Part shown: in pieces, positions 1 through 11,726 of the stretch
Numbering within the stretch: the stretch's first letter is position 1
Layout: each line of letters starts with the position of its first letter
From: Grammothele lineata
Taxonomy: Eukaryota > Basidiomycota > Agaricomycetes > Polyporales > Polyporaceae
Direction of reading: 5' to 3'
NCBI GenBank assembly: GCA_002150815.3
Contig: NDFF03000035.1
Span: forward strand, 496,001 to 560,000
DNA length: 64,000 bases
Translations under genes and position numbers: made by a program
Notes under the pieces: model-generated
The model's database searches: none
Told to the model about the DNA's origin: nothing
What the model saw: the letters and a program-made list of their open reading frames with translations, nothing else

Positions 1-1134
1 GATGAGCTTTTGAGTAAACACCATGGGCAATGCAGACGAAGGGGAGAAAAAGAGATTGGGAGCCCTCGTCGCCGCCTCCGCCCATGCATATATCCCGACC
101 CCGGCGCCACCGCAACAAAACACGGGTAAACTCGGTGACCGGTCCGTGTGACAGCGTGATAAGTCACGGCCAGCCCCTAAGTTCGCGAGTGGCAATATTC
201 GCTCTCTCAACCCCCAGCGCGAGGCGTGTATCATCCAGATGGGCCCGGGGGCCTCCAAGAATATCAGAATCCGCCCCTGTGGGATACCTCGCGCTCGCCT
301 GTATCTCCCACATCTACCCCTCACCGTGCGGCTGCTGCCCTCGCTCCCGGGCCTGCCCTGCTCATCTGCGCTCCTCTACAGCATCCTCGGGAGAGGACGT
401 CATAGCTAGGGACCGGCCACAGTTCCGCCACGATGTGGATGCGGAATGCACGCGGTGGAACGCTCCGGAGTCGTCGGAGAACTTCCGCCAGTCCGCGAGA
501 TTCGAGCACTGTCGAAGAGACGGTTCTGACGGCAGACTGAAAGCGCCCCCACGAGGCCCTCTCGCTTCGCACCGCTGCATTCAACCCCGCCCGAACGTGC
601 GTTTCTCGCCCAGAGCGTGCCAGAGATAGCTGCGCGGGCGGTGCATGCTCTACCACGATAGGTAGCATGGGGCCACTCTGGCGTGCGCAGCGTGCTGGTC
701 TCTCGGAAGGCCGTACGTGAACCGATCTTCGCTAGTTCCACTGCCAGCATGCGCGCCGTACTCCGAAGAGCCCGGTGACCTCTATGACACCAACGCGCGA
801 CGAGGGCCCTGGCACCTGTAGCACCCCCGGGAGTGTGTGGGCGCGTACTCTCGGAGAGAGAAGCCTTCCGGGGGATTCAGAGTTCAGCGCGAAGACACGG
901 AGCCCGGATCGTTGTCCAGCCTAAGATCGACGAAGCAGAAGGCCTTCCCGAGGGACAAAGATGCGTCCGCTGCGGAACGTCACCCGTTGCGTCCGAAGTG
1001 CCTGCTCGCTCGCGGTGGACGCGTGCTCGCGCGATGCGGAACAGCGTCCCCCGGGCGTCGTCGCGTCTGGCGAAAAGAGCGCAGAGCGCGACGGCAATCG
1101 ATAGCGAGGCGGGACTCGGCCGCAAGCACCATTG
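1..1134. other. Left flank, no supported gene
   Basis: GC-rich sequence with only short overlapping frames on both strands, none resembling a protein family I know and none with convincing introns. It is the genomic flank of the transposon that follows. Nothing functional can be assigned. Confidence 0.5.
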
Positions 1135-1143
1135 CGCCCTCCG
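1135..1143 (+). repeat. Target-site duplication, left copy
   Basis: CGCCCTCCG directly abuts the left terminus of the helicase transposon and is repeated exactly at 8863-8871 in the same orientation. The bases beyond differ, so the duplication is 9 bp. Confidence 0.85.
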
Positions 1144-1285
1144 TAGGCTCGTCCCCAGCCGGTTCGGCGTGATGGGAAATTCAAGCTCAGTCGAGGACTC
1201 CTGAGCTAACGCCGAACCGGCTGGGCAAACTCGGGGCCTCAAAGGGGGGTCGTGACCGTGAGAACGGACACTTAGAATCTGAACG
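1144..1285 (+). repeat. Left terminal inverted repeat with hairpin
   Basis: Pairs with the reverse complement of 8702-8862. Near the tip is a perfect 16-bp hairpin stem (1154-1169 with 1210-1225). Its 40-nt loop holds a second, 7-bp inverted repeat (AGCTCAG 1184-1190, CTGAGCT 1201-1207). The inner 42 bp (1244-1285) match the right end exactly. The DUF6589 stop codon lies 85 bp further in. Confidence 0.85.
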
Positions 1286-1369
1286 CGCTCGTCACTTGGG
1301 GCGGAGGCATGCGGGCGATATCGAGGAGAGAGTGGGGCGTTGTATGTGCTCGCGAATGGAAATTATACA

Positions 1370-4300
1370 TTATGGCGTGCTAGCGAGATCGTCCATATCG
1401 AGGGCGACGTCATCTGCGGTCTCCAGGGTAAAAAAACCCTCATCCCAGTCGATTCCCGAATCCATGTCTCTCCAGAAGTCGAGCTCCTCTTCGGAAGGGC
1501 CCTCGAATGAGATTGCAAGGTCCTCCTGCGCGTTGGGAGGGTCATCGGATGTTGTCTCTGGGGCTAACAGCAGATATCAGAGGCTGCGCGAGGATCTCAA
1601 GTGTCATGAGACCGACCTTGCCCGCTGGCTGTCTCGGAGGTCAAATGTGCCGTGGCTGCGCTTGCTCGTTCGCGGGAGGTCGGCACATCATTGCATTGCC
1701 CAGTCGCGTGTTCGACGTAGGGCTTCCCGAGGATAGGTGTCATGCGGCATCGCGCTTGCAACCGCCGCAGCGCAACGTTGAACTCTTGCAACGGGCCTAC
1801 TAATTGGTCCCAACCGAGCCCAACGGCATTGGGAACGACGGGCTTGTCGTCATCCACAGTGCGGCCGAGCTGGGGTGTGTAAACGCCTTTTTCTGCGAGG
1901 GAGTGCATCAGCTCGTCGATGTCACGGTCAAGGTTTGGGGTGGTGTGCTTAACACCCTGGCGTGCACCAAGATCGTCGTTGATCTGGTGGGCGAGACGCC
2001 GTAGGATATCGACACATGGTGACACCATTGACAGCCATTCCCACGAAGCGTTGCTACCGTGGGCCTTGTAGATAGTCTGATGCGAGGTGATAAGCAGGGA
2101 GTTAGACGTCGGACACTGGAGGACGTACCTTGATCCAGAAGTTGAGGTGTTCCTGCATAAGGTCTACCTCAACCCACGCCTCTGGCTTACCCGTCGGATT
2201 AATGAGCCAATTGTTGAGAACGATGCGCCTGCCAAACAGAGGCAGGATCAATCAGAGAAGAGAAGCCAGTCAGGGAGACAACATACCGTATACCTTCAGG
2301 CCAAGCATGCTGCATGTTATGAAGCAAGTGAAGCATTTCGTAGGCGTACTTTGTGCGCTTGCTGCCGCGATACGAGAGCGTCCAGAGCTTGAGAACCGTG
2401 AAGACCCGGCCCGAGTCCCCCGCCTTGATGCCGTCGTTGAACTCGCGCAGAATGAGTGCATCGCGCAAGAAAAGAACCGCGTTTTCGAATACCATGTCGC
2501 CGGTGGTAGGAGGCTCGTCAAGCGGCCAGTCACCACTGGTGCCACTAGTAGCTCCCGGCGCCGATTTTGCACCGCCTTCGTCTTCGTCGGAGTCGACGCC
2601 ATCGATGTCTGATTGTTGCTGGCGAAGCTCACGCATGCGCTTCTGTCGGAGGCGATGAGCGATGTCTGCGTTGGCATATTGGGAGACAATAGTCTTAGCG
2701 TGCGCGCACAGACTGTCCAGGGTGGCCACAGACGCATATGCGTCGAGGGAGTCATGGCCGCAGACAAGTTCAAGGCAATGCAACACACGCGCATAGAGCG
2801 AGACAAAGATCAGGTCGCGCGACGTGCGGAATGGCGGAGGGGAAGTGAGAACAATGGGCTTACGATCCAACCGGGGGTTGTGGAAGGCAAGCGAGCCGGG
2901 GTTGCGTAATGAGCCGTAGTGAAGTTCAAGGAGGCCATGCGTTGCCGCCATCTTGTAATGGAATAGTCCCGGCATAGGAACAGCCCACAGAAGAGATTGC
3001 GCGAAACTGTCGTGGCCGGCGCGGTTGGTGAGGAGAGAGCGTATGCGTGAAACTGAGAGCTGGTCACCGCATAGAAGTCTGACGTATCGTGTGAAGTCTG
3101 GCGCCTCCATATCCTCACGGAGGACCGAGAATATCTCGTTGAGGACATCGGCGTTGCCTGTGGTGCTGGACTCGTCGATATTCATCGCTGGAAGAGGCAT
3201 AATGTCGGTTTTGTGTAGGGGAATCTTGTCCGAGGTGACGGGCGTGGAGGCGAGGACATCTTTGCGGAATTTTGAAAACCTATCGCCGCCGTAGTTGACG
3301 ATAATGCGCAGGACGGTGTGTTCGAGACGTTCCGTTAGAGCTCGATTCTCGTCTGGGGTGAGGAGAATGTCGTCAATATTGAGCTCGGGCGCGGACGTGA
3401 AGGACGCGACAAGTTTGTCGGTCCGCATGCTCTCCTCATCTGCGCCATACAGCTCGAAGACAGTAGCACAGGTCCCGTTTTGCTGCGAATCTTTGCGTCC
3501 TAGAACTTGCTCAGCGATCTTGAAGACGAGATTGATGTTGTCCCAGATGTACGCGAGGAACGAGATGTCGGCTAGTTCACGTGCCTCGCCTAAGCACGCG
3601 TCGGCGAGCTGCCTGAGAAGTCCGGGCGAGCACCGAGTCTTCTTCTTCCTCCCTTCATCGCTCTCGCCGCTCGACGTCCCGCGCTCGGTCTGTGTGGCAC
3701 CTGGACGCGTGGCCGCGGGGCGTTGCTCATTGCCAGCTTCGCTTCGACCGTCATGAATCTCCTCCGACACGCTCGCTTGCGGTACAGCCTCCGCGGTCAC
3801 AGCGTTCCCCTCGCCTCGCCTTCCATCTTCACTCTCGTTCTCGCCTCTCCCTCCACCATCGCTCTCGTCCTCGCTCTCGCTCTCAGCATCATTATCCGTG
3901 TCGTACATGGCAAGATTCGTGGTGGTTTGATGTTGAGGTACGTCCATGTCCTTGTATGGGCCCGCAGTATCAGGAGGGACATTGCAGGCAGGGGGCTGGT
4001 GGTCAGGGCGCACGGGCACCGAGCTGGAGGAGGCAGAATTGGATGCAGGAATGGTGATATTCGAGGCGGCAGGACGGTCTGAGGAAGGTGCGGAAGGTGG
4101 TGGTGTAGGCAACGACTGGGTCTCTGCGTCTTCGCGGTTACTACCGGTGAGCGTTGGGTAGCTGCTGGTAATGCCGAGATGCGATAGGACACTGATAACT
4201 TGACGGCGGGCTCCTTCTGCATAGGAGTACAAGCCGAGGACATGGCGTGCATAACTGTTCTTCTGGCTACGCGCGGTGAGGCCGAGTAGTGCTTGTGTGG

Positions 4301-5307
4301 TGATCAACTGTTTGATAGTCAGCTCGACGTTTATATATAGGTAAGCCCTCACGTACGGTTTGTTTGCGCCGCACAGATTGCTCTGACATCGTCTTTTTCT
4401 GCTCCGTTGTAGTGCTGAAGGCAGTCAACACTTTGATGAGCGTTGGACAGTACTCAAGCAGCTTTTCGTGGAGGCGAGAGAGACCGAAGTTGAGGACAAA
4501 GGTACGATCCATCTGCATCTTGCGAGACTGGAGGAACCCAGCAGTTGTGGCCGCGTTCCCCTCTAACTCCATGATCTGCGATGTGTAGTTGACAGCCCAG
4601 TCATGCACGGTCTTCCGTCCTGAATCACTGTTACCGGCTGAGACCCACCACGATAGGATGTCCGAGACCCGTCCAGGCATGGAGAAGAAGCCCCGCCATC
4701 GTGCAGTCCCTTGCGCATTCTTCGGATCAGAGACGAAGTGAATGAGATCACCAAATGTAAGTCCCTCGTCTTCCAAGCGTGCTAGAACCTCCGTGCATAT
4801 AGTACGCTCACGTTCACGACGCTCCTGGGCTATGGCAGCTTCCGCAGCTGCACGATCAGCGGCTCGCTTCTCCTCTCGACGCCGCACACCCTTGCGAATG
4901 GCATGGGACCTGTCAATGGTGGGCGAAGAGCACTCCAAGATGGACATCTCCGAAGGGGGCCTGGGGTCGAGGTTGGGCAGTGTTTCGTCTTCATCCGTAG
5001 GGTCCTCGTTGACGTCGTCCAAGGTACGTGCTTTCAGCCCGGTTAGTCGCCTATTGAGGAGAAATGACGTTGGAAGGACGATGTTAGGGGCTCGAGAAGC
5101 GGGAGAAGGGCTGACAGGAGGTGTTGGAACCGGGGAAGTGAGAGGGCTGAGTGTGAAGAGGTCACCCGCCTCCAGGGCTGCGTCTAGGGAGGGGAGTGTA
5201 TGAGAAGGGCCCCGAGAATTGTTGGGTGGCAGTCCCGCTGGCGTAGGGGAGGAGAGAATATCGCCAATAGACACTGGTGAGTATGAATTTTCGTTCGGAG
5301 GGTCCAT
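1370..5307 (-). CDS. DUF6589-domain protein, putative transposase
   Basis: Five exons on the minus strand: 5307-4357, 4307-2287, 2228-2129, 2076-1617, 1563-1370, giving 1241 aa, with consistent GT..AG ends (for example GTACGT, GTATGT) and phases. The start is the ATG before the residues DPPNENSY. An N-terminal block with a WWVS motif (about residues 195-215) and a coiled basic stretch precede a Ser/Pro and acidic linker. The core follows, with GDQLSVSRIRSLL near residue 730 and EVDLMQEHLNFWIK near 1010-1024. The C-terminus is acidic. These blocks are, from memory, hallmarks of DUF6589 proteins, which are multicopy in Agaricomycetes. The Asp of GDQ may belong to an RNase H-like catalytic site; that and the transposase role are inferences from its place inside a terminal-repeat element. 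It is divergent from the helicase gene. Confidence 0.82.
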
Positions 5308-5481
5308 GAGACTGAGTATTTGGCAGGATTTAGGCGTTCTGAGAGTGTAGAGTAGATAGACAGCAATGGAGAAAATTGTGATCGAGGCCAATGCACCATG
5401 CTGGGCTCGATCACTCGTCCCGATTGCTCCTCTCAACCAGACCACGAGCCTCCTCCGCCGTCGTCCGTCTGCAGCGAGAAG
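5308..5481. promoter_or_regulatory. Divergent promoter region of the transposon
   Basis: The 174 bp between the two start codons must hold both promoters. An upstream in-frame ATG for the helicase at 5398 would shorten the gap to 90 bp. No clear TATA box was identified. The shared region suggests co-expression, which is an inference. Confidence 0.45.
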
Positions 5482-8400
5482 ATGGCAAAACGACCTTCTC
5501 CTACCGCCAAATCTCGCTGGAGCAGCACTCGAGCGCGTCCAACACCACCTCGTCCTCTGCTCACAACTGAAGATGTCGAAAAGCTGAAGGGTCTCATGCG
5601 CGAGCGCTTCAAATGGGACAACGATCCGCGGCCATTCCAGCTCGAGGGCACGCGCGCACAGCTCGAGGGTATTGACATGATCATTCAAGCACCCACTGGA
5701 TCCGGGAAGACGGCCGTGGCAGCAGGGCCACATGTGTGGGAGGCGTGTTCAGGAAAGATCACGCTCATGGTGTGTCCGCTGCTAGCTTTGGAGGATGAGA
5801 TGGTAGGTCTATGAGTAGTCTGCGATTTTTCGTAACATACAGCTGGTCTCATCCCGTCTATAGGTGGAAACATTTCGCGACGAGTTTGGCTTACGCGCTA
5901 TAGCAATCAATAGCTCCACGGGTAAGCTAACGAAAGAGCGTGTTAATGTGAGTCCTCAATGGTCCAACGAATCGCTTTGACAAGTGCAGCTGTCTCACGT
6001 ATCGCATAGGATATAACCGCTGGTCAATATCAGATCATATTGATATCACCCGAGATGCTTCAATCGCCCGCCTTCGTCTCGCGCGTCATGCGCAAGCCAG
6101 CATTCACGCGCCGTGTCCTATCTGTTGTGGTGGACGAAGCTCACTGCGTGTCGCACTGGGGTGCGGACTTCCGCAAGAAGTACGCAAGCCTCGGCACGAT
6201 CCGCGCGTTCCTCCCGCGCGCAACCCCTATCATTGCAGTAACGGCCACCCTCACGCCCCGCGTTCGGCGTGACCTCCATCGGATACTCCACTTCCCCCGC
6301 ACAGGCAGTCGTTTCGTCAATCTCGGGAACGACCGACCTAACATCTCGATTGTGGTCCGAGCTTGTCAGCACCCACAAAATTCGTACGCAGATCTCGATT
6401 TCATCCTCCCAGCCTCTATCGGCTCTGCTGGCGACATTCCAAAAACGTATCTCTACGTCGACGACATTCGCAAGGGCAACGAGATCATCGACCACCTCAA
6501 CGATCTCTTGACCCAACGAGCGCCTGCGCTTGCCAGCTGCGGTCTCATACGACCCTACAACGCCACCATGTCTCACGAGTATCGACGGGCGGTCATGGCC
6601 GCCTTTCGAGCTAACCCGAGTCCGGCTGAGCCTGAGCCCCCGAATGAGCAAGATGCGCGGCCAGAGGAATCAGGACCGCCAGTGGCAGAACCGCCTAGAT
6701 CGCCAAAGCAGGCTGAGCCTCCAGATGCAACCGATGAGAGCAACTCAGACACAACCCCCGGGCCGTCGTGTGTCCGAATACTCGTCTGCACTGATGCTGC
6801 AGGAATGGTGAGCTAACCCTCATTCTATTAGCTAACTTGGCTGGGTGCCGGAGATGCACACACGTTCCTATTGACCAACTGTCTCTCTTTTCACTTACCA
6901 GGGATGCAATGTGCCTGACGTCGACCTAGTAGTTCAATGGATGCTACCAAAGACACTGTCCAGTTTTATCCAACGCGCTGGTCGAGCTGCGCGTGCACGG
7001 AAACGCAAAGGGCTCGCCGTTCTGATCGTGGAACGGTCGGCGTACTCCGTGGACCTGCGCGCTGAGCTAAGCGACGAGGATGCCCAACCGAAAGTGAGCT
7101 CTCAAGCGGCAAGGAACACGAAAGGCCGTGGCAAGCAACGCAAGGCTACATTGGGCAAGAAAGCGACTACTAAGGACTACGCCAAGGAACACGGTGTCAA
7201 TCGCGGCAGCACCAAGGGCGAAGATGCTGTCTGGTCGACGGCGCAGCCGCCCAGACTAGATCCGGACGCGGCCGACGAAGGACTGCTTGCATTCGTCCAG
7301 GCGGTGACCTGTCGTCGAAAGATATGGACGAGCGTGTTTGAGAGTACCTCTCAAGGTGTGTGGATCCTTCAACTGCTGTGCAATTGTCATGGATTAGTTA
7401 ACCTATGCACTGTGTGACAGACCTCGAACCCGGCGTAACGTGCTGCGATATTTGTGACGCGACACTCTTCGACCGCTGCCGTCCAGGTCAACGTCCCCGA
7501 GCCGTCGCCAAGGCGAAACTCCCTGACCGTGGCCGCCCCGACTTTGACGCTATGTCTGCTCTGGAGGACTGGCGTGACGGCGTTTTCAAGCGCGATCACG
7601 CGAACTCTCAGCTCGACGCCAGCTGTATCTTGAGCGACGCCATAATTCGAAGCCTTGTCTCTCTAGGCCGCCTGTCTCCAGCGCAGATTGCGGCGCTCCT
7701 GAGTACCTCATGGCTGTGGTGGTCTCAGTATGGTGAGGAACTTACTGCGTTTCTCAGCTCTCTCTCGATCGAGTACAAGCCTATCCCAAAGAAGAATGCG
7801 AAGACCAGCTTTGTTCTCGAGGTGCTCGGTATGGGGCCACAGTCTACTCAGGGGCCAGAGGCCCACCGTGAGGCTGGGGGCTCCGACTCCGTGTCACCAG
7901 CCCCTCCCTCAGGTGATCCTCCCATTCAGAGCAGAGCCCCCGGGTCCGGTCCCGCCCCCAAACGAACAGCGGAAAGTGCAGCATCTGAGGCACCTGCGGG
8001 ACAGACGAAGCGACCTCGCTTGAGCCATCCCGGGCCGCCTGGGCGCCCACATCCTGTAAGTCATCCGAACTTCTACTATATCCCCTTTATTGACCGCGCA
8101 CTTATGACACAGATCAGCGCTCATGATACGATGGCCGCGCAAGGGCCGCCAACGTCTGTCATGGCTTCCCCAGCGGTAGGGGAGGGTCTAGAAGAGGCTC
8201 TACTATCGACGTATACGGCTCAGCTGCCCATGCCTTCGTTCAACCCAATGACACCGGGTGCTGCACCATCAACCTCCTATACCCCCTCGTACATGCCGCC
8301 CGTGCATCCACCCAGTACTCCAAATCCCCGCCAGCATGCCCATCAGCCAGGACTGTACCAGATGCCTTCGCCTACACCATACCATGGAGCTCAGGTCTAT

Positions 8401-8550
8401 TCCACCCCTGGCTCGTTCCCACACGGGTATTTTCCACACTACTCTCTCATGTACGCCTATCCGCCTGCATACACTTCGTACCCCACGACGCCCGGTCCTT
8501 CACATCCCGCACATCCGCCTTATCCACCACCCGCGCCCCCTAGTAGATAG
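5482..8550 (+). CDS. RecQ-type ATP-dependent DNA helicase
   Basis: Exons 5482-5802, 5864-5947, 6010-6807, 6902-7355 and 7421-8550 give 928 aa. A further 57-bp in-frame intron (8056-8112, GTAAGT..ACAG) is likely and would give 909 aa. An alternative in-frame ATG is at 5398. Visible motifs are Walker A APTGSGKT (about residues 70-77), Walker B DEAHCVSHWG (about 176), motif V TDAAGMGCNVPDV across the third intron, and motif VI QRAGRAARA. A RecQ-style zinc-binding signature follows (CRRKIW ... CCDICD). The tail is rich in Pro, Ser and Tyr with no known domain. RecQ helicases unwind DNA 3' to 5'. Here the enzyme is probably part of transposition or replication of the element, since it sits within its terminal repeats. 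No broken catalytic motif was seen. Confidence 0.9.
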
Positions 8551-8701
8551 GTTTGCCAGCATTCTAGTATTCAAACCCACATATCATCGCTCGTCTGCAT
8601 ATATATGGTTACTATCAAAGTATATATACGTCTTCAGGAGCACAGTGTGTCCGCAGGCCGCCTAACTTCGCGCGCCCTCTACGGCGCTTGTAGAGAGAAC
8701 T

Positions 8702-8862
8702 CGTTCAGATTCTAAGTGTCCGTTCTCACGGTCACGACCCCCCTCTAGGGCCTTGAGTTTGCCCAGTCGGTTTAGGGAGCTAGCCCAAATTCACACTCCG
8801 CTGATCCCGCCCGGCCTGTCCCGATTTGGGCTGCTCCCTAAACCGACTGGCTTGCGAGTCTA
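8702..8862 (-). repeat. Right terminal inverted repeat with hairpin
   Basis: Inverted partner of 1144-1285. Its hairpin is larger: an 18-bp perfect stem (8763-8780 with 8833-8850) continued by an 8-bp perfect stem (8783-8790 with 8824-8831) around a small asymmetric bulge. The stem sequence differs from the left hairpin although the outer and inner parts of the repeat match well. Confidence 0.85.
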
Positions 8863-8871
8863 CGCCCTCCG
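8863..8871 (+). repeat. Target-site duplication, right copy
   Basis: Exact copy of the 9-bp CGCCCTCCG at 1135-1143, immediately outside the right terminus of the helicase transposon. Confidence 0.85.
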
Positions 8872-9565
8872 CTCCCCGGTCCGCGCTGTGGCTCCCCGCA
8901 GGGCAGTGCGGCGGTGACGACGCGGAGCGCGCCAGGAGATCGGAGGTCACCTCCGCTAGTGCAGTTCCGCCGTTCGAGAAACAAACGGTGTATCGGGGCG
9001 ATCGATGTCGACATGAAACAGCGTGGCGGCGACGACAACGTGTGCCCGGGAGGCGACCCATTTTCAATGCGCGAGTGCGAGGGCTCGCCACCTCTCCTGT
9101 CGTAGCAGGTGAAAACAGAAAAAGGAGGAAAGACTTACCTAGGCTCGAGCCCTCCTTTTACACTTGCTTGAGCGGAGGTTTCGACATCTTGATGGCGGGG
9201 TAGTCGATAGCCACTAGTGAGAGCAAGAGGGTGAGGACTCGTCGTTCGCTATGTCCTCCGTCCGCTTTTAAACCTGGTCCATGATGCATCGCTTGGTCCG
9301 ACGTCGATGTCCGGGTAAACCATGGGCGTCCTCCAGAATGATCTGTGGCCACGCGCGTGCGCACGGCCTCGGGAGACCCCGAATGCCCGTCACGGTGCCA
9401 GGGCTCTGGCGCTCAAGAGGTGCCAGAGGGTGCGACCCACGCGCCTATCTTCTCCTTATTTCCACGTCACGTGAAAAGATCGCTCGAGACTCGGCGCCAA
9501 AAAGTTCTGCGTGCGCTTGCTCACCGGAGGCTCCAGTGCAGACACACTCTTCCTCCTCCCTCCCC
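8872..9565. other. Intergenic region upstream of RRP9
   Basis: No gene supported. It contains the RRP9 promoter; a CACGTCACGTG-like palindromic motif lies near 9465-9475, about 90 bp before the start codon. The first part is the genomic right flank of the transposon. Confidence 0.5.
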
Positions 9566-11726
9566 ATGCCTGACGCCTTCTTCGCCTCCTCCAAAAACCG
9601 CAAGCGCAAGCGGTCAAACACACGCGATGCAGGGCCGTCATTCAAGAAAGTAGCGCGCGCCGGCGCGAAGGGCAAGCACGCCCAGAAAAGTGCGGCGGCG
9701 ACGAAGAAGCGGCCGTCCGCCGCGGATGAGGAGCTCTCGGATGAGACGCAGGATGACGATGAGCGGGATGGCATTGACGAGATGGACTTGCGTGCGCCGG
9801 ATGTGGACCCGGATGCGTACGAGAGCGGGGAAGAGGACGAGGACGAGACCCCCGCGCAGAAACGGCTCCGGCTGGCGAAGATGTACCTGGAGGGAGTAAA
9901 GCAGGGGCTGTCGTTAGGTGGGTTTCCTCGCATCGCGATCCAGTCTTGTCTTTAATGTCTGAGTGTGCAGCGGACGGAGAGTTCGACGCCGCGGAGATCG
10001 ACCGCGAGCTCATCTCTGCGCGACTAAAACAGGACGTGATGGAGCACTCCGGCAAAGTGCATTTGTTCGTCGCGGACAGCGTAAGTCCCTCCTTACATAC
10101 ACACGCCGCCGCCTCTGACCCTCGCCCAAACGCAGTATGACCTCTCGCGGCCTCCACCTTCCATACGCACCAAGCGCGCACACAAATATTCCGTCACCGC
10201 CGCCGTCGCGTCCCACGATGCCCGCTGGCTTTATACCTCCGGCAAGGAGGGCATGATCATCAAGTGGGACTTGCACACCGGCAAGCAGGCGCATACATTC
10301 CACAAGCTGCGCGCGGATAAGGGCAAGGGCAAGTCGCGCGACACCGGTGCTGGAGAGTTGCAGGGGCATACGGACGAGGTGTGGGCACTCGCGCTCAGCC
10401 CGGACGGGCGATATCTGGCAAGTGGCGGCAAGGATCGACGTGTAGGCGTGTGGGATGTGGAGAAGGACGCATGGGTGAAAGGCTTTGGTGGTCACCGCGA
10501 CTGCATTTCGGTGAGTGCTCCTACTGGTGTTCGCTCTTGGGTAGCGTTCGTGTATGGGTGGTTCCGACTGAATGGTCCAATTTACTGCGTAGGCGCTAGC
10601 ATTTCGAAAAGCACCACCTAGTCTGCAGACCCCAATACAGCTCTACTCAGGATCCTATGACCGGACGCTGAAGCTGTTCGACCTTTCGACCATGGGTTAT
10701 GTCGAGACGCTCTTCGGACACCAAGCTCCTGTACTGGCCCTTGACACACTCCGGCATGAGACTGCTGTCAGTGTCGGCGGACGGGACAAGACAGTACGCT
10801 ATTGGAAGGTGCCGGAAGAAACTCAACTGGTGTTCCGAGGTGGTGGAGGAAGCAGGTGGCACGACGATCTCGACGGGATGGACGATGGGGAAGATGAGGC
10901 GCGCGGAGCGGAGAAGAGCGGGAAGAGTGGCGAGAAGTTCGTCGAGGGCAGTATCGAGTGTGTCGCAATGATCGACGAGACCACGTTCGTCAGCGGGGGC
11001 GATAGCGGGTATGTTCTGCGTCTTCTTCGTCCCCTCCAGCCTCCCTCTCCCCTCTCTTCTCCCGCTATACCTGTTCCTTCGCCGCGCTTCTCCCGCACGG
11101 CCCCGAAGCTGACCCCAGAATCCGCCCACAGGTCCATCTCCCTGTGGTCTTCCCAGCGGAAGAAGCCCGTCTTCACCCAAGCGCTCGCGCACGGCGTCGA
11201 CCTCTCGCACGTCGACTCGCCCGATGTCGCCACCGTGCGCAAGCCGCGCTGGGTGACCGCCCTCGCGAGCCTGCGCTACTCGGACCTCTTCGCGTCAGGT
11301 ACGTCATCTCCACGTGCTCGCCTCGTGTCTGCCGCTCGCTCACCGCGCGCTCCCATGCCCGCAGGCTCGTGGGACGGCGAGGTGAAGCTGTGGAAGCTCG
11401 ACCGGAAGCTCAAGGCGTTCGAGCTCGTCGGGGCGATCCCTGTTCTTGGCGTTGTCAACTCTCTCCAGTTCGTCTCCCCATCAAAGGAGTTCTTCGCTGC
11501 CGCCGCGTGGGCGGCCCCCACCCCTGAAGAGGGCACAGACGAGGGCGAGAACGCGAACGGTGTGGCGCGGTTCAACAGGGTTGTGGCGAAAGCGGGACCA
11601 GCGCAGGCAGTGTTGCTCGTCGCGGGTGTAGGCCAGGAGATGCGCGCGGGGCGGTGGGTGTGCAGGAAAGGCGAGGGGCACGTCAACGGCGCGGTCGTGT
11701 TTGCCTTGCACCCTCGGACACCATAG
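9566..11726 (+). CDS. RRP9: U3 snoRNP component Rrp9 (WD40)
   Basis: Six exons (9566-9917, 9971-10080, 10136-10510, 10593-11008, 11132-11298, 11365-11726) encode 593 aa. The N-terminus has a basic nuclear-localisation-like stretch (KNRKRKRS) and a long acidic run, then KRLRLAKMYLEGVKQG, a signature I recognise from U3-55K/Rrp9. WD40 repeats follow with WD/LWD ends such as MIIKWDLHTGK, VGVWDVEKDAW, LKLFDLSTM, KTVRYWKVP and VKLWKLDRKL. An extra acidic/Gly loop interrupts the propeller near the RGGGGSRW stretch. Rrp9 binds the U3 snoRNA and acts in 18S rRNA processing in the nucleolus. Phases agree at every intron. Length is similar to yeast Rrp9 (573 aa). Confidence 0.9.

Larger units (their letters stand above)
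1144..8862. mobile_element. DUF6589 + RecQ helicase DNA transposon (7.7 kb)
   Basis: A complete DNA transposon. Its ends are inverted: the left begins TAGGCTCGTCCCCAGCCGG and the reverse complement of the right begins TAGACTCGCAAGCCAGTCGG. A perfect 42-bp inverted match lies further in (1244-1285 against 8702-8743). The 9-bp sequence CGCCCTCCG abuts both ends (1135-1143 and 8863-8871), as expected for a target-site duplication. Inside are two divergent, intron-containing genes, a DUF6589 protein (minus) and a RecQ-type helicase (plus), both with open, splice-consistent frames, so the copy may be autonomous. Each terminus holds a hairpin. DUF6589 is inferred to be the transposase, since no other candidate is present. 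A helicase-encoding Academ lineage (AcademH) is, from memory, the closest described type. Confidence 0.88.

Noticed and set aside
1..1134. A gene on the left flank from the frames at 30-629 and 833-1204
   Set aside because: Overlapping frames occur on both strands with biased GC-rich composition and no similarity to known proteins.
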